Positions 15,683-20,863 of a stretch of DNA of 20,863 nt are shown here, piece after piece (within the stretch, counting starts at the first letter, position 1; each line of letters opens with the position of its first letter). The position numbers were made by a program, and so were the translations under genes. Below the pieces are notes generated by a model that saw only the letters and a program-made list of their open reading frames with translations, ran no database searches and was not told the DNA's origin. The stretch comes from an uncultured Leptotrichia sp. (lineage in GTDB: Bacteria; Fusobacteriota; Fusobacteriia; Fusobacteriales; Leptotrichiaceae), in assembly GCA_938017765.1 (NCBI GenBank), contig CALIJH010000127.1, positions 1-20,863 on the forward strand, in the 5' to 3' direction.

Positions 15683-16879
15683 ATGAAAGTATTAGTAATT
15701 AACAGCGGGAGTTCATCCCTAAAGTTTGAATTAATCGACATGACGAATGAAAAGACACTGGCTAAAGGAATTTGTGAAAGAATAGGTATTGCCAATCCTA
15801 TTTTCACTTATAAAAATTTAGTAAAAGGAACAAAGATTGACAAGCAGGAAGCTCCTATGGAAAATCATTCAATCGCGATAGATTTGGTGCTGAAAACTCT
15901 TCAGGATAAAGAAAATGGAGTAATATCAAGTGTAGATGAAATAGATTCGATAGGACATAGAGTCGTTCATGGAGGAGAATATTACGATGATTCCGTAGTC
16001 GTGGATGATGAAGTTATAAAAAATCTTGAAGAAATTTCTGCTCTTGCTCCTTTACACAATCCTGCAAATGTAATGGGAATAAAAGTTATGAAACAGTTAC
16101 TTCCTGATAAAAAGAATGTAGTAGTATTTGATACGGCTTTTCATCAGTCAATGCTTCCTGAAGCTTATATGTATGCTTTCCCTTATGAAGATTATACTGA
16201 GTTGAAAGTGAGAAAATACGGATTTCATGGGACATCTCATAAATATGTAAGTGGAGCGGTAAGAGAACTTTTAGGAAAAGAAGACAGTAAAATAATAGTT
16301 TGTCATTTAGGAAACGGAGCAAGCATATCTGCCGTAAAAAACGGAAAAGTAGTAGACACTTCAATGGGAATGACACCTCTCGCAGGAGTTATGATGGGAA
16401 CAAGAACAGGGGATGCCGACCCTGCGGCAGCTATTTATGTAATGGAAAAAAGAGGACTGTCCTTAAAAGAAATAGACACAAGAATGAATAAAAAATCAGG
16501 AATTTTAGGAGTATTCGGAGAAAGCTCCGATTTCAGAGATTTGGAAGAAGCAATGAAAGCAGGAAATGAAAGAGCTAAACTTGCCTATGATATGTTCTGT
16601 TACAGAGTAAAATTATACATAGGTGCTTATGCAGCTGCAATGGACGGTGTAGATGCCATAGCATTTACAGGAGGAATAGGAGAAAATGGAGCCTCCCCGA
16701 GAGAAACTATATGTAACGGATTGGGATATTTGGGACTGAAATTCGATTCTGAAAAAAATAAGGAAAGAATTTCAGGAACAGTTGAGCTGTCAAAACCTGA
16801 TTCCAAAGTAAAAGTTTATAAAGTGGAAACTAATGAAGAGCTTGTAATAGCAAGAGATACTTACAGATTGACAAAATAA
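15683..16879 (+). CDS. ackA: Acetate kinase
   Basis: Makes ATP and acetate from acetyl phosphate and ADP in the cytoplasm. ASKHA-fold motifs are all present: VINSGSSSLKFEL at 5-17 with Asn7, GHRVVHGG (91-98, Arg93), HNPAN (125-129), FDTAFHQ (149-155, catalytic Asp150), FHGTSHKYV (181-189, His182), LGNGAS (209-214), the TRTGDADP loop (240-247, Arg241) and FTGGIGEN (328-335). The C-terminal TNEELVIARDT has the magnesium-site glutamate. Length of 398 residues is typical. It has a strong GAGGAGG ribosome binding site and is paired with pta upstream, with a flavodoxin gene 14 bases downstream. Confidence 0.97.
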   Translation: MKVLVINSGSSSLKFELIDMTNEKTLAKGICERIGIANPIFTYKNLVKGTKIDKQEAPMENHSIAIDLVLKTLQDKENGVISSVDEIDSIGHRVVHGGEYYDDSVVVDDEVIKNLEEISALAPLHNPANVMGIKVMKQLLPDKKNVVVFDTAFHQSMLPEAYMYAFPYEDYTELKVRKYGFHGTSHKYVSGAVRELLGKEDSKIIVCHLGNGASISAVKNGKVVDTSMGMTPLAGVMMGTRTGDADPAAAIYVMEKRGLSLKEIDTRMNKKSGILGVFGESSDFRDLEEAMKAGNERAKLAYDMFCYRVKLYIGAYAAAMDGVDAIAFTGGIGENGASPRETICNGLGYLGLKFDSEKNKERISGTVELSKPDSKVKVYKVETNEELVIARDTYRLTK

Positions 16880-16893
16880 CTTTAGGAGGAATA

Positions 16894-17319
16894 ATGGCTA
16901 AATTAAATATTATTTATTTCAGTACAAGCGGAAATACAGAACAGATGTCCATTTATATTGAGCAGGGAGCCAAAGAAGCAGGTGTCGAAGCCGAGATGAT
17001 TTCGGTAGATGCCGCTGACGAAAGCTCTGTAAATGCTGAATTTATCGCGTTCGGTTCTCCTGCTTCAGGCTCTGAAGAAGTCGCTCCTGAAATAACTGAA
17101 TTTATAGAAAGTGTAAAAGATAAACTCAAAGGCAGAAAAATTGGTATTTTCGGTTCTTATGACTGGGGTGGAGGAGAGTGGCTGAGCTTATGGGCCGATG
17201 AACTGTCCAAAGCGGGAATATCAGTCGTAGGAAAAGGGTGTATGGTAAACCTTGCCCCTGATGATACCGAAAAAATAGAAAACTGCAAAGAATACGGAAA
17301 ACAAATTGTAAATCAGTAG
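16894..17319 (+). CDS. Short-chain flavodoxin
   Basis: FMN-binding electron carrier of 141 residues. The phosphate-binding loop is STSGNT at 10-15 after the first beta strand (AKLNIIYF). The second and third flavin loops are GSPASGSEEV (54-63) and GSYDWGGGEWL (87-97). Only 14 bases separate it from ackA, so it is co-transcribed with pta-ackA and may serve redox partners of pyruvate or acetyl-CoA metabolism, although no such partner is in the window. The RBS is TAGGAGGA. A hairpin with a T-tract follows it. Confidence 0.93.
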   Translation: MAKLNIIYFSTSGNTEQMSIYIEQGAKEAGVEAEMISVDAADESSVNAEFIAFGSPASGSEEVAPEITEFIESVKDKLKGRKIGIFGSYDWGGGEWLSLWADELSKAGISVVGKGCMVNLAPDDTEKIENCKEYGKQIVNQ

Positions 17320-17362
17320 AAATATTATTAATAAAAATCAAAAGAAAAATAAGATAAAAAAT

Positions 17363-17436
17363 AAAATGAAAAATAACATTGTAAAATTTTTAAAAATATA
17401 TATTCAAAAAATTATAAATGCTATTTTTCATTTTTT
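17363..17436 (+). terminator. Terminator after pta-ackA-flavodoxin
   Basis: AAAATGAAAAATAACATT (17363-17380) pairs with AATGCTATTTTTCATTTT (17417-17434), 17 of 18 positions, with a 36-base loop, and the T-run continues through 17436. It separates the acetate genes from adhE. The stem is almost all A-T. Confidence 0.6.
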
Positions 17437-17461
17437 ATTTCAAACAAATGAAAAATTTCTC

Positions 17462-17490
17462 TTGACAGAATTTATAAAAAATAGTATTAT
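17462..17490 (+). promoter_or_regulatory. Candidate upstream promoter (P1) of adhE
   Basis: TTGACA (17462-17467), 17-base spacer, TATTAT (17485-17490). Start expected near 17497, giving a leader of about 163 bases before the adhE ATG. The leader contains two hairpin-plus-T-run structures and a candidate Rex site. Confidence 0.55.
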
Positions 17491-17516
17491 TTAAAAGTAA
17501 TATAAAAGAGATAAAG

Positions 17517-17539
17517 AAATGGAAAAATTTCCATTTTTT
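17517..17539 (+). terminator. Terminator-like hairpin in the adhE leader
   Basis: AAATGGAA (17517-17524) pairs perfectly with TTCCATTT (17529-17536), and Ts run from 17534 to 17539. It would form about 20 bases after the P1 start. With only two G-C pairs it is weak. It could reduce read-through from P1. Confidence 0.4.
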
Positions 17540-17551
17540 AAAAAAATTATT

Positions 17552-17569
17552 TTGTTAAAAAAATCACAA
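17552..17569. promoter_or_regulatory. Candidate Rex (NADH/NAD+-responsive repressor) operator before adhE
   Basis: TTGTTAAAAAAATCACAA, 18 bases, fits the Rex pattern TTGTGA-N6-TCACAA at 11 of 12 conserved positions; the one difference (G to T at position 5) is the form seen in the clostridial TTGTTAA half-site. It abuts TATAAT (17570-17575), a possible -10 box of a second promoter P2 whose -35 (ATTATT, 17547-17552, 17-base spacer) is poor. Rex is known to repress adhE-type genes at low NADH. No rex gene is in this window, so the assignment rests on the site and on its position before adhE. Confidence 0.55.
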
Positions 17570-17593
17570 TATAATTTTTGTGATATATTTTTT
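17563..17593 (+). terminator. Second terminator-like hairpin in the adhE leader
   Basis: ATCACAA (17563-17569) pairs with TTGTGAT (17578-17584) around an 8-base loop; a six-T run follows at 17588-17593. The left arm is also the right half of the candidate Rex site and the loop contains the TATAAT, so this symmetry may reflect the operator rather than an RNA structure. Confidence 0.35.
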
Positions 17594-17659
17594 GTAGAAA
17601 ATTTTCAAGGAATTTTTTACAGGATAATTTTTAGGAAAATAACAACAGGAGGAAAAAGT

Positions 17660-20257
17660 ATGGTGAAAGATTTAAAGAGTCTGGAAGAATTAATGAAGAA
17701 AGTAAGAAAATCACAGGAAGAATTTGCTACATTCGATCAGGAAAAAGTGGATAAAATTTTCAGAAAAGTAGCACAAAAAATAAATGATAAGAGAATAGAA
17801 CTTGCTAACTTGGCTGTAGAAGAAACGGGAATGGGAATATTGGAAGACAAAGTTATAAAAAATCATTTTGCTTCAGAATATATTTATAATAAATATAAAG
17901 ATGAGAAAACCTGTGGAGTGCTGGAAGAGGACAGATCTTACGGAATTAAGAAAATAGCCACTCCCATAGGAATAATAGCGGGTGTTATACCTACAACAAA
18001 TCCTACATCGACAGCCGCTTTTAAAATACTTTTGGCATTAAAAACGAGAAATGCGATAATACTTTCCCCTCATCCGAGAGCTAAACAAAGTACAATAGAA
18101 ACTGCAAGAATAGCATTGAAAGAAGCTATAAAATACGGAGCACCTGAAAATGTGATAGGGTGGATAGATGAACCTAATGTAGAACTATCAAGAGAATTAA
18201 TGGCAAATTCTGATCTTATATTGGCAACAGGAGGACCGGGAATGGTCAGAGCCGCTTATTCTTCGGGTAGACCCGCAATAGGAGTCGGAGCGGGAAATAC
18301 TCCTGTAATAATAGATAAATCTGCCGATATAAAGATGACCGTGAATTATACTCTTCTTTCAAAAACTTTTGATAACGGAGTGATTTGTGCGTCAGAACAG
18401 TCAGTTATTATAGATGCTTCCATTTATGATAAAGTTAGAAAAGAGTTTGAATTAAGAGGGGCATATATTCTTAAAAAAGACGAAATAGAAAAAGTAAGAA
18501 AGATAATGTTTATAGACGGAAATCTTAATGCCGATATAGTAGGACAGAGTGCCTGTAAAATAGCAGAACTTGCAGGGATAAAAATTCCCGAAGATTCAAG
18601 GGTGCTTATAGGAGAAGTAAAGTCTACAGGTATAGAAGAACCTTTTGCTCATGAAAAACTATCTCCTGTATTGGCGATGTATAAAGCGGACGATTTTGAC
18701 GATGCCCTTGATAAAGCTAAAAAACTTGTGGAATTAGGAGGTCTTGGACATACTTCACTTTTATATATTAATTTAGCTGAAAAAGAAAAAATCGATAAAT
18801 TTGGAATTAGTATGAAAACAGGAAGAACATTGATTAATATGCCTGCGTCTTTAGGAGCCATAGGAGATGTATTTAACTTTAAATTGGAGCCGTCATTGAC
18901 ATTGGGATGCGGTTCATGGGGAGGAAATTCCGTATCTGAAAATGTAGGAGTGAAACATCTGCTAAATATAAAGACAATAGCTGAAAGAAGGGAAAATATG
19001 CTATGGTTCAAGGTACCTCAGAAAATTTATTTTAAATACGGTTCACTGCCTACCGCACTGGAAGAACTGAAAGGAGAACACAAGAAAGCATTTATAGTAA
19101 CCGATAAAACCCTTGCAGAATTGGGATATACAGCACATATTACAAAAACTCTTGATGAAATAGGGATAGACTACAGAATATTTTCGGAAGTAAAGGAAGA
19201 CCCTACATTAAGTTCGACACAAGCAGGAGCAAAAGCAATGCTGGAATATAATCCTGATGTTATAATAGCATTAGGAGGAGGGTCTGCTATGGATGCAGCC
19301 AAAATTATGTGGGTATTGTATGAATATCCTGAAATAAGGTTTAGAGATTTGGCTATGAGATTTATGGATATAAGAAAAAGAATATTCTCTTTTCCTAAAA
19401 TGGGTATAAAAGCTAAATTTATCGCAGTTGCAACTTCTGCGGGAACAGGTTCGGAAGTTACGCCGTTTTCGGTAATTACTGATGATACTACAGGAATAAA
19501 ATATCCTCTTGCAGATTACGAGCTGACTCCTCATGTGGCGATAAACGATCCTGAACTTATGCTTTCAATGCCTAAAGGACTTACAGTGGCTTCGGGGATA
19601 GATGTCCTCACCCATGCTATAGAATCTTATGTTTCCGTACTTGCAACTGAATATACAAAACCTTATTCTTTGGAAGCTGCAAGACTTGTATTCAAATACT
19701 TACCTGAATCGGTAGAAGAAGGGGCAGCTGCAATAAAGGCAAAAGAAAAAATGGCCAATGCTTCGTGTCTTGCAGGTATGGCCTTTGCCAATGCTTTTTT
19801 GGGGATATGTCATTCGTTGGCACACAAATTGGGAGGAAAATTTCATGTGCCGCATGGAGTAGCTAATGCAATGCTTTTAAATGAAGTTATAAAATATAAT
19901 TCCGTAGAAGCACCTACGAAAATGGGATTATTTCCTCAGTACAGATACCCTGATGCGTTGCAGAGATATGCTGCTATGGCTGATTTTCTTGAATTAGGAG
20001 GAAAAACAAAAGAGGAAAAGACAGAAAAACTGATTAAGCATATTGATAATCTAAAAGAAAAAATAGGAATTCCTATGAGCATAAAAGAATATGGTATATC
20101 CGAAAAAGATTTTCTGGATGCTGTAGACGGAATGGCACTTGATGCTTTTGATGACCAGTGTACTCCTGCAAATCCGAGATATCCGTTGATTTTGGAATTG
20201 AAAGAAATTTATTTGAAAGCATATTACGGAAAGGAATATAAGTCTGATAAAAAATAA
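17660..20257 (+). CDS. adhE: Bifunctional acetaldehyde-CoA/alcohol dehydrogenase
   Basis: Reduces acetyl-CoA to acetaldehyde and then ethanol, consuming two NADH. Residues about 1-440 are the CoA-acylating aldehyde dehydrogenase: GVGAGNTPV (208-216) and catalytic Cys243 in NGVICASEQS. Residues about 450-865 are the iron-dependent alcohol dehydrogenase: GGGSAMDAAK (539-548), and iron ligands Asp648, His652, His718 and His732 in the GIDVLTHAIES, CHSLAHKLGG and HVPHGVANA segments. Total 865 residues, normal for AdhE, which forms long filaments (spirosomes) in other bacteria. ATG 17660 is chosen because AGGAGG precedes it at good spacing; the frame stays open upstream to an ATG at 17519, but those 47 codons encode a F/I/K-rich stretch not expected in the family and lie over hairpins. 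Likely monocistronic. Confidence 0.97.
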   Translation: MVKDLKSLEELMKKVRKSQEEFATFDQEKVDKIFRKVAQKINDKRIELANLAVEETGMGILEDKVIKNHFASEYIYNKYKDEKTCGVLEEDRSYGIKKIATPIGIIAGVIPTTNPTSTAAFKILLALKTRNAIILSPHPRAKQSTIETARIALKEAIKYGAPENVIGWIDEPNVELSRELMANSDLILATGGPGMVRAAYSSGRPAIGVGAGNTPVIIDKSADIKMTVNYTLLSKTFDNGVICASEQSVIIDASIYDKVRKEFELRGAYILKKDEIEKVRKIMFIDGNLNADIVGQSACKIAELAGIKIPEDSRVLIGEVKSTGIEEPFAHEKLSPVLAMYKADDFDDALDKAKKLVELGGLGHTSLLYINLAEKEKIDKFGISMKTGRTLINMPASLGAIGDVFNFKLEPSLTLGCGSWGGNSVSENVGVKHLLNIKTIAERRENMLWFKVPQKIYFKYGSLPTALEELKGEHKKAFIVTDKTLAELGYTAHITKTLDEIGIDYRIFSEVKEDPTLSSTQAGAKAMLEYNPDVIIALGGGSAMDAAKIMWVLYEYPEIRFRDLAMRFMDIRKRIFSFPKMGIKAKFIAVATSAGTGSEVTPFSVITDDTTGIKYPLADYELTPHVAINDPELMLSMPKGLTVASGIDVLTHAIESYVSVLATEYTKPYSLEAARLVFKYLPESVEEGAAAIKAKEKMANASCLAGMAFANAFLGICHSLAHKLGGKFHVPHGVANAMLLNEVIKYNSVEAPTKMGLFPQYRYPDALQRYAAMADFLELGGKTKEEKTEKLIKHIDNLKEKIGIPMSIKEYGISEKDFLDAVDGMALDAFDDQCTPANPRYPLILELKEIYLKAYYGKEYKSDKK

Positions 20258-20367
20258 AATTACACATAAATAAAAAAATGAATTGTAAACAAACTGATGT
20301 ATAATCATATGATTTGTGCCATAAAAAAAACTTATATAATATTTGAAATTCTGATGATAAATCGTTG

Positions 20368-20395
20368 TTGACAAAATAGGATTTAGTTGTATACT
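20368..20395 (+). promoter_or_regulatory. Promoter of the DsrE/YedF-like gene
   Basis: TTGACA (20368-20373), 16-base spacer, TATACT (20390-20395). Transcription would start near 20402, about 45 bases before the ATG. It indicates that this gene is transcribed independently of adhE. Confidence 0.65.
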
Positions 20396-20446
20396 TAAAA
20401 TAAGAAGATAAAGAAACTCTAAATTTTAAAATTAGGAGGAAATAAT

Positions 20447-20788
20447 ATGGCACAGGCTTATGATGTTGTAATTAAAGGAACAGGAATGGGGATAGGAGAA
20501 CAGGTATTAATTGATAATCTTATGAATGCCTTCATTCATACTCTTGCTCAGAGGGAAAATCTTCCTACCCACATTATTTTTTATGGTGAAGGAGTTAAAC
20601 TAACTTCTAAAGGTTCAGGTTGTTTAGCTGATTTGCAGGAGCTTGAAAAAAAAGGTGTAAAAGTCCTATCCTGCGGAATTTGTGTTGATTATTACGAATT
20701 AGGTGAAAATATTGAAGTAGGAGTGTCAACTACAATGGGCGAAGTTGTAGAAATATTATCTAACAGTAATTTAATTATAGAACCTTAA
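20447..20788 (+). CDS. DsrE-family protein resembling the C-terminal domain of YedF
   Basis: Small cytoplasmic protein of 113 residues with a DsrE/DsrF-like fold. It resembles the C-terminal half of the sulfurtransferase-like protein YedF, which is associated with selenium metabolism: HIIFYGEGVKLTSKGS (42-57), DLQELEKKGVKVLSCGICVDYY (62-83, Cys76 and Cys79), and the end segment VVEILSNSNLIIEP. Full YedF proteins also have an N-terminal TusA-like domain with a CPxP motif; none is present here. Cys76 or Cys79 could carry persulfide or selenide; this is inference. No selenium or sulfur-relay gene is adjacent. AGGAGG and ATG 20447 set the start, and it has its own promoter and terminator. Confidence 0.8.
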   Translation: MAQAYDVVIKGTGMGIGEQVLIDNLMNAFIHTLAQRENLPTHIIFYGEGVKLTSKGSGCLADLQELEKKGVKVLSCGICVDYYELGENIEVGVSTTMGEVVEILSNSNLIIEP

Positions 20789-20809
20789 TAAAAATTCTAT
20801 TTCTAAACT

Positions 20810-20852
20810 ATAAGCAGGCATATCTGAAAGTTTGTCTGCTTATTATTTTATT
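20810..20852 (+). terminator. Intrinsic terminator after the DsrE/YedF-like gene
   Basis: ATAAGCAGGC (20810-20819) pairs with GTCTGCTTAT (20834-20843) over ten positions (one G-U) with a 14-base loop, followed by TATTTTATT. It is among the clearest terminators in the window. Confidence 0.7.
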
Positions 20853-20863
20853 AAATAATATAA

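Noticed and set aside
17519..17659. In-frame 47-codon N-terminal extension of AdhE from ATG 17519
   Set aside because: The ATG lies inside a hairpin with no good ribosome binding site, the encoded stretch is F/I/K-rich and unlike AdhE, and AGGAGG with ATG 17660 gives the normal length. The open frame is somewhat unusual for such AT-rich DNA but can be chance.
20258..20367. Terminator directly after adhE
   Set aside because: Only weak symmetry (around 20290-20318) without a T-tract was found; no terminator can be supported there.
20051..20453. Minus-strand frames of 107 and 126 codons over the adhE end and following gap
   Set aside because: Composition (F, Y, I, C-rich) is that of reverse-complemented AT-rich DNA, with no recognisable motif; the region has + strand genes and a + strand promoter.
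1..20863. New defence or mobile system, CRISPR array, tRNA or rRNA genes
   Set aside because: No regularly spaced repeats, no nuclease, helicase or toxin-antitoxin-like ORFs, and no cloverleaf or rRNA signature was recognised; all large + strand frames belong to known families.

Overview
The window is a strongly AT-rich stretch of bacterial chromosome. All 17 intact genes and one frameshifted gene lie on the + strand, with purine-rich coding sequence and clear AGGAGG-type ribosome binding sites. The gene content suggests an anaerobic or fermentative bacterium with a peptidoglycan wall. A heptose-nucleotide transferase gene of the LPS type, beside PTS amino-sugar uptake and an acetate/ethanol fermentation set, fits Fusobacteriota (Leptotrichia-like) best. 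A low-GC Firmicute is not formally excluded. No rRNA, tRNA, CRISPR array, prophage or complete insertion sequence was seen.

Layout. (1) 55-2655: a compact dacA-like / murI / ruvA group (wall trimming, D-glutamate supply, Holliday junction processing). (2) 2961-6519: N-acetylglucosamine operon nagE-nagB-nagA: uptake and phosphorylation, then deamination, with deacetylation by the last gene; a hairpin lies between nagE and nagB. (3) 6596-8188: a ClC-type chloride/proton transporter with a C-terminal regulatory domain. (4) 8189-8635: a 447-base non-coding stretch holding a MITE-like inverted repeat, two candidate promoters and a near-perfect ArsR/SmtB-type operator. (5) 8636-11329: the metal-resistance pair cadC-like regulator and CadA/ZntA-type ATPase. 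(6) 11565-12072: a heptose-1-phosphate adenylyltransferase gene broken by a frameshift. (7) 12171-14483: overlapping tsaE-tsaB-ftsY (tRNA t6A modification and protein targeting). (8) 14622-17319: pta-ackA-flavodoxin. (9) 17660-20257: adhE, preceded by a 340-base non-coding stretch with a terminator, two candidate promoters, hairpins and a candidate Rex operator. (10) 20447-20788: a small DsrE/YedF-like protein.

How the genes fit together. GlcNAc taken up by NagE becomes fructose-6-phosphate through NagA and NagB. Glycolytic acetyl-CoA can then leave as acetate with ATP gain (Pta, AckA) or as ethanol with NADH oxidation (AdhE). The candidate Rex site would let the NADH/NAD+ ratio set the ethanol branch. 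The cadC-cadA block is a self-contained metal-efflux unit whose promoter and operator can be read directly.

I did not find a wholly new system. The observations most worth checking are the candidate Rex operator before adhE, the cadC operator-promoter, the frameshift in the heptose gene, the MITE-like element, and the enlarged, repeat-containing TsaB.
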